DNA of 64,000 nt, from contig DATDAW010000002.1 of the NCBI GenBank assembly GCA_036525185.1, forward strand, positions 1-64,000, written 5' to 3'. Shown piece by piece: positions 1-8,206 of this stretch; within the stretch, counting starts at the first letter, position 1; the number at the start of each line of letters is the position of its first letter. A program made the translations under genes and the position numbers. The notes beneath the pieces were generated by a model that was given only the letters and a program-made list of their open reading frames with translations, searched no databases and was not told the origin of the DNA. This DNA comes from DATDAW01 sp036525185. GTDB taxonomy: Bacteria; Verrucomicrobiota; Verrucomicrobiia; Chthoniobacterales; DASVRZ01.

Positions 1-51
1 CTGGGTGGAAAGTGGCTGGCGACACTGCCGCCCGAGGCCAAAATGCTCCTC

Positions 52-2589
52 TCAGGCTGAAAGCTCCCCAGCTGCGTCACTTCCAAGCCAGGAAACCCGA
101 CTCATAACGCGTCGGTCAGCTTCCCCATTCCCGTTTTTAGGATTATAGCCGTTTTCAACGAATGCGGTCACGGTGACGGAACGTTCGCGATTGTAACGCT
201 GGATCACGGGAGGAGCGCTTTCGAAATCCAGTCGTGCGACCTGAGTGACTGGCAAATACGCTCCTGTCGTGCTGCTGCGAACCTGGATATAAGGCCAGTT
301 ATCGAGTGTGCCGCGATCCCCGCGGGGCAGGGCGATCTGGATATTGTATTGGTCGCCGTCGTCTTCCAGGAACCGGCTCACGTCGAGTCCGGCAAACGCG
401 AGTCGGACGGCGCGATCGATTTCGGACTCCGGCACGCCCAGTATCGCGGCCATGGGTTTGTCGATTTCAACCCGGAGATCGGTACGCTGAACGCGGACCG
501 GGTTGTTCACGGAATGTGTGCCGGGGATGTTCCGTAAAAGCGTCTCGACCCGGGCAGCCATTCGGGCGAGTTCATCGAGGTTGTCAGAGAAAATACGGAT
601 CGCAATGGGCGCCTCGATGGGGGGACCGTTTTCAAATTCCTTTACGACAATCTGCGCTCCGGGGATCTCGGCGACTTCATGCCGGAGACGGGCGATTTCG
701 GCGGGTGTTTTATTTGGGTCGTAACTCTTAAATGCTGCGAAAATCTGCGCCACGTTCGCCTTCGGGGCTTCCGTGCGTTCGTTGTAGTAAATCTGTGCGT
801 TGGTGTCGCCGACGGTCGTGAACTTGCTCACGATGTCGGGATTTTTCGTCAGGATCGTTTCCACGCGCCGCGCAATGGCATCCGTCGCCGCGACGCTCGC
901 GCCCTCTTCGGCTTCGATTTTTACAAGGAACTGCGGCGTTCCGGCTTTGGGAAATAGCGAAAATCCAATCCGCGGCACGAGGGCAAAAGACGCCACCACC
1001 AGGGCAGCGGCAGTTCCCAGTGCTATCCAACGGTGCCCCATGCACCAGTGCAAAATCGGCCGGTAACTGCGAGAAATTCCGCTATGCAAGAATCGGAGCA
1101 GGAATCCTCCTTCCGCTGGCGCTTTTCCTCGCAGGAACAAGCTGGCCATCAGGGGCGTAATCGTCAACGCCACGACCAGCGACGCCAGCACCGCGTAGGC
1201 GACGGCCACGGGCAGGCTTCGGATGAATTGACCGGGGCCGCCCGGGAGCACCATCAAGGGCAGAAATGCAAAAAGCAGCGTTGCCGTCGTGCCGACGACA
1301 GCGACGGAAATTTGCCGTGTCGCGTCGATGGCTGCGCGCAGGGGCGGAACGCCTTCCCGTCTAAACCGGGCAATGTTTTCAACCACGACAATGGAGTCGT
1401 CGACGAGCAGGCCCAGCGCGATGACGCAGCCGACGATGCTCAGCTGGTTAAGACTGAATCCGGTGAAATAGAGCGCTGTGACGCCCATGGCGAGTGACAA
1501 AGGGATTGACATCATTACCAGGAGCGACGCCCGAAAACCGAGGGGCAGCACCGTGAGCAACACCAGTCCAAGCGCGATGAGGAAATCATGCTCCAGCCGA
1601 CTCAAGCGATTTTCGACGTTGCTGGATTGATCCCAGCCGATTTCCAACTGGACGTCACCGGGCAATGTGGCACGAAACTTTTCCACTTCGGACCGAAGGC
1701 GTTCGCTCATGGCAGATAGATTTTGCTGCGCCAACGGACGTGCCGTCACGAACACGGCGCGCTTGCCGTTGTATCGGCCAAAGGTCTCCAGGTCGATCGT
1801 CGTCCATTCGATCTGCGCGATGTCGCCCAGGTAGACAATTGCGCCGTTGTTGCTGGCAACCGGTGTTTTTTGGATCTGGTCGATACGGGTGTACGAGCCG
1901 CTGGTCTTGATGTTGAATCGCCGTCCGTCGAGCTCGACCGCCCCGCCGGGAACGGCCGTATTATCGCCCTGGACCGCGGTCATGATTTGCGCCAGAGGCA
2001 AGCCGAGCTCGGCGACTTTTTTCATGTCGAGCGACACGCGGACCTGTTTTTCGGGGAAGGCGAGTTTTTGCGATTGCCGCACGCCGTGGACGCTCTCGAA
2101 GCGTTTCCGAAGGGATTCCGCAAGGTCCTGGAGCCGACCGTAGGAGGCATCCTCCGAGACGAGCGCTACCTGCATCATAGCGACGTCGATGGTTTGAACT
2201 TTGCGCACGTCGATGCCGTTCACCCCATTTGGCAGGCGCGAGCGGACTGAACTCACCTGGCGCAGAACCTCATCGTATTTTTTTTCGGGATCCTGGCCGT
2301 AAAAGAACTCCACCGAAATGAATGCAAAACCGTCCTTCACCGTGGAGCGGATTTTGTCGATCTCGTCGAGTTCCTTGAATGCATCCTCCAATGGACGCGC
2401 TACCTGCTGCTCAATTTCCTTGGCGTCGGCCCCGGGGTATGTCGCGACGACGTTGTAACTCGGCACTTTGAGCGACGGATCCTCCAACCGTGGTATCGCT
2501 CGAAACGAGGACACGCCCAGTGCCACCAGGCACAACGTGACGATCAACGTAAACCTCGAATTCTTGACGGAGTATTCGATGATTCTCAT
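52..2589 (-). CDS. RND efflux permease (AcrB/MexB family), C-terminally truncated
   Basis: Inner-membrane proton-driven pump of the RND tripartite efflux class. The 845 residues hold the N-terminal TM1, the first periplasmic porter loop, TM2-7 (including the VDDSIVVVEN segment, whose Asp pair matches the proton-relay aspartates of AcrB TM4) and most of the second porter loop. Recognisable homology runs to about FESAPPVIQRYNRERSV, then stops. Family members are usually about 1,020-1,050 residues, so the end of the second porter loop and TM8-12 are missing. A short tail with no family resemblance ends at a TGA at 52-54. The gene starts 6 bases after the adaptor stop, so the two are one operon under the TetR gene. 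Family assignment is secure; function is doubtful, because a pump lacking TM8-12 should be inactive. It may be a pseudogene or an assembly artefact. Confidence 0.85.
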   Translation of the reverse strand: MRIIEYSVKNSRFTLIVTLCLVALGVSSFRAIPRLEDPSLKVPSYNVVATYPGADAKEIEQQVARPLEDAFKELDEIDKIRSTVKDGFAFISVEFFYGQDPEKKYDEVLRQVSSVRSRLPNGVNGIDVRKVQTIDVAMMQVALVSEDASYGRLQDLAESLRKRFESVHGVRQSQKLAFPEKQVRVSLDMKKVAELGLPLAQIMTAVQGDNTAVPGGAVELDGRRFNIKTSGSYTRIDQIQKTPVASNNGAIVYLGDIAQIEWTTIDLETFGRYNGKRAVFVTARPLAQQNLSAMSERLRSEVEKFRATLPGDVQLEIGWDQSSNVENRLSRLEHDFLIALGLVLLTVLPLGFRASLLVMMSIPLSLAMGVTALYFTGFSLNQLSIVGCVIALGLLVDDSIVVVENIARFRREGVPPLRAAIDATRQISVAVVGTTATLLFAFLPLMVLPGGPGQFIRSLPVAVAYAVLASLVVALTITPLMASLFLRGKAPAEGGFLLRFLHSGISRSYRPILHWCMGHRWIALGTAAALVVASFALVPRIGFSLFPKAGTPQFLVKIEAEEGASVAATDAIARRVETILTKNPDIVSKFTTVGDTNAQIYYNERTEAPKANVAQIFAAFKSYDPNKTPAEIARLRHEVAEIPGAQIVVKEFENGPPIEAPIAIRIFSDNLDELARMAARVETLLRNIPGTHSVNNPVRVQRTDLRVEIDKPMAAILGVPESEIDRAVRLAFAGLDVSRFLEDDGDQYNIQIALPRGDRGTLDNWPYIQVRSSTTGAYLPVTQVARLDFESAPPVIQRYNRERSVTVTAFVENGYNPKNGNGEADRRVMSRVSWLGSDAAGELSA

Positions 2590-2595
2590 GACCGA

Positions 2596-3693
2596 TCACG
2601 GGGTGAGAGTTTTCAGCCGATGATTGACCGCGCCCGGCGCTTGGGAAAGTGCCACGCCCTGTTCTTGTTCCTTCACAGCGACTACCGAGCCGTCCTGCAA
2701 ATATTCGCCGCCTTGAACGATCAGACGCGCCGTTTTTGGGAGGCCGGTCCGCAAGTAGGCCCGCGTATTTTCCAGAGTTTCGACATCAACGGAAACCCTT
2801 CGTGCGTTTTGGGAGCCGGCTTCGAGGAGAAAAAGGCTCGCTTTCTTGCCGTTGCCTTCGATGAGCACCGAGGCAGGAACGACCGGGCGCGGCGCGACGG
2901 GTTGCGGGAATAGTGTCACTGCCGCAATCATGCCCGATCGCGCATGAGGCGGCGGGACCGCGAGGGCGATCTCGACGGGCACCGTGCGCGTTAAAACATC
3001 CGTTCCCTCGGAGATTTGTGAAATTTTGCCCGGCGCGCCGTCGGCTACGGCTTGGTTGCCGAGACGAAGACTCGCCACATCGCTTTCTGCGAGCGCGGCG
3101 CGGACGATCCACCCCTCCGAATCCGAGGCAAAACCCAGGACCGCCCGGCCGGCTTCGGTCAGTTCGTCCGGCTCGGCCAGCCGTCGCAGGATCCGACCAT
3201 CTTCGGGCGCCGTGATGACTGAATAACGGCTGTTGAACTCGGCCATTTTGAGCTGAGCGGCCGCCAGCTCAAGGGCAGTGCGGGCATTCTGCAGATCCTC
3301 AACCGTCCCGACGGCGCCGGCACGCAGTTTTTCCTGGCGTGCCAGATCCCGTTGGGCCTTTTCGAAATTGCTGCGCGCCTGAGCGACTTGCGCCTGGATT
3401 TCATCCTGCCAGAGCTTGGCGAGAATCTGCCCTTTCTTGACCGAATCACCCACTCGAACAAGAACCGCCTCGATGACGCCGCCGGTTTTGAACGACAAAT
3501 CCGCTTCGCGTTTCCGGGCTAGGACGCCCGTTGCGCGGACCGGCACGGCATCCGTCGAATAGACCACCGGCTCCACACTCACGGCGAAGGCGGTGGAATT
3601 CTCTGCAGCGAAACCTGGGAGAACGGAAAAGAACGCGGAGAAAAGGACGACGACGAAATGGCGCGTCTTTGGGAGATTGAAGAGAGCAGTCAT
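2596..3693 (-). CDS. RND efflux periplasmic adaptor (HlyD/MFP family)
   Basis: Membrane-fusion protein linking an RND pump to an outer-membrane channel. From the chosen ATG at 3693 there is a signal peptide (MTALFNLPKTRHFVVVLFSA... ending near FAAENS), a biotinyl-lipoyl-like hairpin with GGVIEAVLVRVGDSVKKGQ, an alpha-helical coiled-coil rich in Gln, Ala and Arg (about residues 90-140), the second lipoyl half (VITAPEDGRILR) and beta-barrel domains. A longer reading frame opens at 3795, but its start codon lies inside the TTGACATACTGTCAA palindrome and would bury the signal peptide 34 residues in, so 3693 is preferred. It lies between the TetR gene and the permease, all on the minus strand. No outer-membrane TolC partner is seen in the window. 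Confidence 0.88.
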   Translation of the reverse strand: MTALFNLPKTRHFVVVLFSAFFSVLPGFAAENSTAFAVSVEPVVYSTDAVPVRATGVLARKREADLSFKTGGVIEAVLVRVGDSVKKGQILAKLWQDEIQAQVAQARSNFEKAQRDLARQEKLRAGAVGTVEDLQNARTALELAAAQLKMAEFNSRYSVITAPEDGRILRRLAEPDELTEAGRAVLGFASDSEGWIVRAALAESDVASLRLGNQAVADGAPGKISQISEGTDVLTRTVPVEIALAVPPPHARSGMIAAVTLFPQPVAPRPVVPASVLIEGNGKKASLFLLEAGSQNARRVSVDVETLENTRAYLRTGLPKTARLIVQGGEYLQDGSVVAVKEQEQGVALSQAPGAVNHRLKTLTP

Positions 3694-3788
3694 GATCGTG
3701 GCGTAGGGAAAAGGTTGGCGGCTGGACAGAAACGCATCCGACCTTAAGTGAGGATTAAGAGGGGGCTCTGCTGACACATTGCCTGCAA

Positions 3789-3803
3789 TTGACATACTGT
3801 CAA
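3789..3803. promoter_or_regulatory. Perfect 6-3-6 palindrome, probable TetR operator of the efflux operon
   Basis: TTGACA-TAC-TGTCAA is a perfect inverted repeat in the gap between the tetR stop and the adaptor gene. Read on the minus strand it contains a consensus -35 hexamer (TTGACA); the -10 region 17 bases downstream is weak. A TetR-family repressor encoded immediately upstream makes autologous control of the pump the simplest reading. Operator function is inference. Confidence 0.5.
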
Positions 3804-3911
3804 CATTAGACGCAATGTTTTTTGAGTGACTGTTTTCGGATAATCGGAAGCGCCCATTGGGCCCCCAAAGAGAGCAAGGGAACTTGGCGTCCCTTGGTGT
3901 CGTCCCTGCCT

Positions 3912-4577
3912 CTATTCCGCCGCCAGGGCCGAGCGCAGCATTTGCAAACTGTGCTCAATCATTTGCCCGGAATTCATGCCGAGATCTTCCTGGATGAGAT
4001 ATTCTTTCCGGGTCGCGATTTGAATGACACCGTGAGTGAACGCCCAGATAGTGAACGATGCCGGGCCCGGATCTCCGATGCTTTTCCGGACGCTGCCATC
4101 CGCGATACCGGTCGCGATCGCTTGTGCGAGTATGCGCAGGCAGCCGCGCCCGTGAAGATTGGCGTTTTCTTCTTCAGCAAGATGCTCGTCGGGGTTCCAG
4201 GACTTTGTTTGGAACTGGGAGAGCAACTCGAAATAAAAAGCGCATTCCTTCGAAAAAGCCCAATACGCGTGGCCCAGGGCCATGACCTGGTCGAGACCTT
4301 TCGAATGGGGTGCGAGCGCTTTAATGAAACGGCTCTCCAACATTTCGAGGCCGCGATCGCAGATGGCGTGAAATAGGTGATCCCGCGTTTCGAAATAGGT
4401 GTAAAGCAGGGATCGGCTCAGGCGTGCCAGCTTGGCTATCTTACCAAAATCGGTGTTCTCCCAGCCATGCTTGCGAATGACAGATTCCGCGGCGTCGAGG
4501 ATTTCGTTACGTCGCTGGAGTTTCTCTTCATCGCGCCGGGCACGGAGTGGATTGGACTGTGAAACAACACCGCTCAT
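3912..4577 (-). CDS. TetR/AcrR family transcriptional regulator
   Basis: Ligand-responsive repressor, most likely of the adjoining adaptor and permease genes. From the chosen start (MSGVVSQSN, 4577) the protein is about 221 residues. The N-terminal helix-turn-helix is clear: RRNEILDAAESVIRKHG, then DFGKIAKLARLSRSLLYTYF, the TetR recognition helix pattern. The variable C-terminal ligand domain has no recognisable subfamily signature. The frame is open upstream to 4688, where a purine-rich GGGAGG abuts an ATG, so a 258-residue form cannot be excluded; the extra segment (with CC and VVAIF) does not resemble TetR proteins. An 18-base palindrome sits just upstream of the chosen start. Confidence 0.88.
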   Translation of the reverse strand: MSGVVSQSNPLRARRDEEKLQRRNEILDAAESVIRKHGWENTDFGKIAKLARLSRSLLYTYFETRDHLFHAICDRGLEMLESRFIKALAPHSKGLDQVMALGHAYWAFSKECAFYFELLSQFQTKSWNPDEHLAEEENANLHGRGCLRILAQAIATGIADGSVRKSIGDPGPASFTIWAFTHGVIQIATRKEYLIQEDLGMNSGQMIEHSLQMLRSALAAE

Positions 4578-4578
4578 C

Positions 4579-4596
4579 TGTGGGAATATTGCCACA
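4579..4596. promoter_or_regulatory. Near-perfect 18-base palindrome ahead of the tetR start
   Basis: TGTGG-G-AATATT-G-CCACA is symmetrical except for the G/G pair. It lies 1 base upstream of the ATG at 4577. It differs in sequence from the palindrome at 3789, so the two need not bind the same protein. If tetR really starts at 4688 it would be coding DNA. Regulatory role is a guess. Confidence 0.25.
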
Positions 4597-4735
4597 ACCG
4601 CGATGGGAACGCAGCAACGACGTCCGCGCCTGTCGGCGTAGACTTTAATTTCCTCCCACTTTGATCGTATTCTTTCCTGTCTCACCATCCTCCCTTCAAA
4701 CAGGGGACGATGAAGAGCGTATCGAGGTGGAATGC

Positions 4736-4765
4736 GTAAGATTAAGAGTAGGAGTACGAAGTAAG
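4736..4765. repeat. Short GTAnGA hexamer array
   Basis: Five consecutive 6-base words (GTAAGA, TTAAGA, GTAGGA, GTACGA, AGTAAG) in the gap between pdhB and tetR. The reverse complement gives the TCnTAC words of the long array at 22591-22764, so both belong to one dispersed low-complexity family. Confidence 0.6.
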
Positions 4766-4791
4766 TTCCGGCAGGGTCGAGTAGGCTTTGC

Positions 4792-5769
4792 TTAACTCAG
4801 CATGCTCAGCACTTTGGCGACGACGCGTTGGGGATCGGGAAGCTGGAGCTTTTCGACGGGCATGCTGTAAATGGCAGGCGCGTCGAGGGCACTAATGCGG
4901 CCAACCGGGCCGTCGAGATCATCGAAGGCTTTCTCCTGGATCGTTGCGGCAATTTGGGCGCCCACGCCGCAGAACGGCTTGTTTTCTTCTACGAGCAGGC
5001 CCCGATGCGTTTTCCGGACGGAAGCCAAAATTGCGTCCTCGTCCAGAGGGCGGATACTGCGTAGATCGACGACCTCGACGGAAATATCGTGTTCGGCCTG
5101 CAGGATTTCAGCCGCTTTCAGGCTGGTGATCGCGGCGCGTCCATGGGCGATGATGGAAATGTCGGTTCCTTCGCGTTTCACATCAGCGACACCGAGCGGG
5201 ATCAGGTATTCCTCTTGGGGAACCTCCCATTGCTCACCATAGAGGAGGGTATTTTCCATAAACATTACGGGATCATTATCCCGAATGGATGTTTTCATGA
5301 GGCCCTTGACATCGTAAGCGGTGGCGGGGCAAACCACTTTCAAGCCTGGGATATTGGCGAGCCAGTTTTCCGGCGTGTGGCTGTGCGTAGCGCCGACGTT
5401 GGTTCCACCGTTTGCCGGGCCCCGCACGACGATGGGGCAATTGATCAATCCGCCGCTCATGTAACGGATCTGGCCGGCGTTGTTTACGATTTGGTCGTAG
5501 GCGACCGTGGCAAAGCTCCAGAACATGAGTTCCATCACGGGACGAAGTCCGAGCATGGCCGCTCCAACGCCCATGCCGATAAAAGCGGCTTCGCTGATCG
5601 GGGTATCAACGACACGTTTATCGCCGTGTTTGGCCCAAAGCCCTTCGGTGACTTTATAGGCGCCGTTGTACTGGGCGACTTCTTCGCCGAGGATGACGAC
5701 GTTTTCGTCGCGCTGGATTTCTTCGTCCAGAGCTTGCTTGAGCGCTTCGCGGTAAGTGATTTTCGGCAT
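4792..5769 (-). CDS. pdhB: Pyruvate dehydrogenase E1 component, beta subunit
   Basis: Beta half of the heterotetrameric thiamine-diphosphate E1, which decarboxylates pyruvate (or a related 2-oxoacid) and passes the acetyl group to lipoyl-E2. At 325 residues it has the normal family length. Diagnostic stretches are ITYREALKQALDEE, VVILGEEVAQYNGAYKVT, DTPISEAAFIGMGVGAAM, GLRPVMELMFWSF and the C-terminal transketolase domain with VEVVDLRSIRPLD. It starts 38 bases after the stop of the E1 alpha gene, and the pair forms an operon. E2 and E3 genes are not in the window. A branched-chain 2-oxoacid dehydrogenase is less likely, since the alpha and beta sequences look most like the PDH type. Confidence 0.93.
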   Translation of the reverse strand: MPKITYREALKQALDEEIQRDENVVILGEEVAQYNGAYKVTEGLWAKHGDKRVVDTPISEAAFIGMGVGAAMLGLRPVMELMFWSFATVAYDQIVNNAGQIRYMSGGLINCPIVVRGPANGGTNVGATHSHTPENWLANIPGLKVVCPATAYDVKGLMKTSIRDNDPVMFMENTLLYGEQWEVPQEEYLIPLGVADVKREGTDISIIAHGRAAITSLKAAEILQAEHDISVEVVDLRSIRPLDEDAILASVRKTHRGLLVEENKPFCGVGAQIAATIQEKAFDDLDGPVGRISALDAPAIYSMPVEKLQLPDPQRVVAKVLSMLS

Positions 5770-5807
5770 TTTTTGAAAGGAAGAAGGATAAAGGCGGTAT
5801 GGGACGC

Positions 5808-6920
5808 TTATTCGTTGAAGAAATGTTTGCCGGTGCGGCCGGCTTCTGTCTGGCGATCGACTTCGTAGTAAACGTCGGTGAAAATATCCGCTTCGGTGGG
5901 GAAGGGGCTATCTTCGGCGAATTGAACGGACCCCGCGGCTTCCTTCGCCGCTTCGGCGTCGATGGCATCGGCTGCGGCATCGTCGATGACGCCTTCGCCG
6001 AGGAGCTGATTGCGCCAGAGACGGAGCGGGTCGTGATTGTTCTTGTAATTCTCGATCTCGGCGGCGGCGCGATATTTCTTGGCGTTCGCGTCCGCGACAG
6101 AGTGCCCATAATAGCGGTAAGTGGCAATTTCGAGGATGGTGGGGCGATTTTTTTGATGCGCGCGGTCAATGGCGAGCTGGGTTTTGGCGCGCACTTCGTA
6201 AACGTCTTCACCGTTCACGAGGTCCCAATCCATGTTGTAACCTTCTGCCCGTTGGGCGAGCGAGCCTTTGAACGCCGAGGAACGTTCCAGACTGGTGCCC
6301 ATCGAATATTGGTTGTTTTCGATGACGTAAATGACAGGCAGGTCCCAGAGCGAGGCGAGGTTGAGCGATTCGTGAAACGCGCCCTGATTGACGGCCCCGT
6401 CGCCGAGGTACGCAAGGCAGCAGCCCTTCTTGCCTTGATATTTCAACGCGTATGCAATGCCAAGACCGAGTGGGGTTTGTCCCCCGACGATGCCATGGCC
6501 GCCCCAGTAGTTTTTGTCGGGCGCAAAGAAATGCATGGAGCCGCCCTTGCCTTTCGAGCAGCCGGTGATTTTGCCGTAAAGCTCAGCCATACATTCTTCC
6601 ATGGACATTCCCGCCATCAGCGCGTGGGCGTGATCGCGGTAAGCCGTGATGACATGATCATCATCGCCAAGCAGCGATATGGTGCCGACGGCGACGGATT
6701 CCTGGCCAATGTAAAGGTGCAGAAAGCCACCCATTTTCCCAGCGTTGTAATACTTGAGCGAAGCCTGCTCGAAACGCCGGATGCGGTACATCTGTCGCAG
6801 GAGTTCGATCTTGGCTTGGGGAGTCAATTTTTTGTTGATCTCCGCAGTAGCAAAAATGGGATTTTTTGCAGTCGGCTCAGACGTAGTTTTTTCGGCAAGC
6901 GTTTCCATGAATTGGGTCAA
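5808..6920 (-). CDS. pdhA: Pyruvate dehydrogenase E1 component, alpha subunit
   Basis: Alpha half of the E1 heterotetramer. The ThDP/Mg motif is present as GDG (residues 173-175) followed by AVNQGAFHESLNLASLW and ending with ENN (201-203). HGIVGGQTPLGLGIAYA precedes it, and the phosphorylation-loop region RYYGHSVAD is also seen. The N-terminus (MTQFMETLAEKTTSEPTAKN) is a variable extension before the conserved LRQMYRIRRFEQ. At 370 residues the length is typical. It is the first gene of the E1 operon. Confidence 0.93.
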   Translation of the reverse strand: MTQFMETLAEKTTSEPTAKNPIFATAEINKKLTPQAKIELLRQMYRIRRFEQASLKYYNAGKMGGFLHLYIGQESVAVGTISLLGDDDHVITAYRDHAHALMAGMSMEECMAELYGKITGCSKGKGGSMHFFAPDKNYWGGHGIVGGQTPLGLGIAYALKYQGKKGCCLAYLGDGAVNQGAFHESLNLASLWDLPVIYVIENNQYSMGTSLERSSAFKGSLAQRAEGYNMDWDLVNGEDVYEVRAKTQLAIDRAHQKNRPTILEIATYRYYGHSVADANAKKYRAAAEIENYKNNHDPLRLWRNQLLGEGVIDDAAADAIDAEAAKEAAGSVQFAEDSPFPTEADIFTDVYYEVDRQTEAGRTGKHFFNE

Positions 6921-6975
6921 TTAGACGGTGGTTTCGAAAGGTTCCCTGCTTTCCCGGACACGGCAACTACGTTGC

Positions 6976-7572
6976 TTAACGCATTGCCAATGACCGGTTT
7001 CCGTGCGCCGCCGGAGCCGGGGCTTCGAAGCGCGACAGTCCAATACAGGCGACGAAAAGCCCTGTAAACAGTAAATCGCTCACCACGGAATTCCGGAAAA
7101 ACATCCAGGTGGGCATAGCGAACGCCGGATCACCCACGGTAACCGCCTGAATCCAGCCTGGGAAGTCCTTCGTGTATGCCGGCCATGTCATCCAGGAGGC
7201 CGTATTGGTGATCAAATAAAATGCCAGCGAACCCGCGATCGCCCCGCCAAAAAGAAACGCCGTGCGGTGGTTTTGCTGCTTGCGAATCCAGAGTGCCATC
7301 GCGCCGACTGCGGCAAACGCAACGTACCGGGGCAGAATTTCCATTGTGAACAGCGGCTCGTGATACTTGAAAACGTTGAGCACGACATCTGTGAAGGCCA
7401 TTACCACAAGCGGGATGATGAGAGCCCATTTTTTTGGGAAAAATACCGCGCCACAAAGAACAATGGAAGCGAGCGGCGAAAAGTTGGAAACCCAATCAAA
7501 CCCGGGGTTGAAAAACGCGGCGGCGAGCCGGTACAGCGTCGCGAAAAGAATCAAAAAAAGAGCCGGAAGCAT
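6976..7572 (-). CDS. Small integral membrane protein, DUF6580-like
   Basis: A 198-residue hydrophobic protein with about five predicted membrane segments. The NFSPLASIVLCGAVFF segment after the first helix, the conserved Asp in VVMAFTDVVLNVF, and a late W-containing loop (NTASWMTWPAYTKDF) resemble the DUF6580 family as I know it; the family name is from memory. Function is unknown. The related integral-membrane families include ECF-transporter S components, which share the overall look, but no binding residues can be assigned. It is followed 55 bases later on the same strand by the E1 alpha gene. Confidence 0.7.
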   Translation of the reverse strand: MLPALFLILFATLYRLAAAFFNPGFDWVSNFSPLASIVLCGAVFFPKKWALIIPLVVMAFTDVVLNVFKYHEPLFTMEILPRYVAFAAVGAMALWIRKQQNHRTAFLFGGAIAGSLAFYLITNTASWMTWPAYTKDFPGWIQAVTVGDPAFAMPTWMFFRNSVVSDLLFTGLFVACIGLSRFEAPAPAAHGNRSLAMR

Positions 7573-7697
7573 GACCTGAAAGTCTCTGCGAACGCTGGCC
7601 GGAAATCAACACTGGATTCCGGTGGAATGTCTTTCGCAAAAAAGGCGGGTGAGACACGGGATCCACCGCCTCGAAAACTTTGCCGCCTAGACAACCG

Positions 7698-8087
7698 TTA
7701 TGCTTGGGGCGCCATCTGTGCCTGGCCGCGGCCAAAGGACCAGTTCTCGGCTTTGACTTCGGTCAGGACAATAAAGACGTCGTCCTGCGACAGGCCGGTT
7801 TTTGTATGGATTAAACTGGCGATGCGGGCGTAAAGACGCTGCTTGATGTCGACCGTCCGCCCTTCTTTTGCGGTAATCTGGATGTAGACGATCTCAGGCG
7901 AATGCGGGATACCGAAGTATTCCTGGGGAAAAACCAGATCCCCGGGATCTACTTCGCGGATGACCTGAAATTTATCGGCTGCCGGGATTTTGAATTCCTC
8001 GACGAGCGCTTGATGGACTGCTTCGGAGAGAGCCGTGGTATAGGCGGCCGGTTTGCCGCGGAGCAGGGAAATTTGTACGAAAGGCAT
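7698..8087 (-). CDS. Tautomerase family protein
   Basis: From the ATG at 8087 the protein starts Met-Pro-Phe-Val-Gln-Ile. An N-terminal Pro exposed after Met removal is the catalytic base of the 4-oxalocrotonate tautomerase superfamily. The length of about 129 residues suits the longer, two-unit or MIF-like members. Conserved stretches include AYTTALSEAVHQALVEEF and the later VYIQITAKEGRTVDIKQRLYARI, followed by DVFIVLTEVKAENWSFG. An upstream frame to 8210 would bury the Pro, so the short start is preferred. It lies downstream of ptsI on the same strand. The substrate is not predictable. Confidence 0.82.
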   Translation of the reverse strand: MPFVQISLLRGKPAAYTTALSEAVHQALVEEFKIPAADKFQVIREVDPGDLVFPQEYFGIPHSPEIVYIQITAKEGRTVDIKQRLYARIASLIHTKTGLSQDDVFIVLTEVKAENWSFGRGQAQMAPQA

Positions 8088-8206
8088 GTTGCATAGTGTC
8101 TCGAAAAGTGACGGAACGCCAGCAACGACGCGATGGCTTCCACGTGAACGATGCTTTTCGAAGCGGCCTCGCGTTGCTTGGAATAGGCCTGTGGGAGTGG
8201 GGACGA

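Noticed and set aside
1..60. Plus-strand open frame ending at 58-60, possible 3' end of a convergent gene
   Set aside because: Only 19 codons are visible and nothing is recognisable. Mentioned under the RND finding but not called as a gene.
5799..7067. 422-codon open frame antisense to pdhA
   Set aside because: Shadow frame; the minus-strand E1 alpha with its ThDP motif is clearly the real gene.
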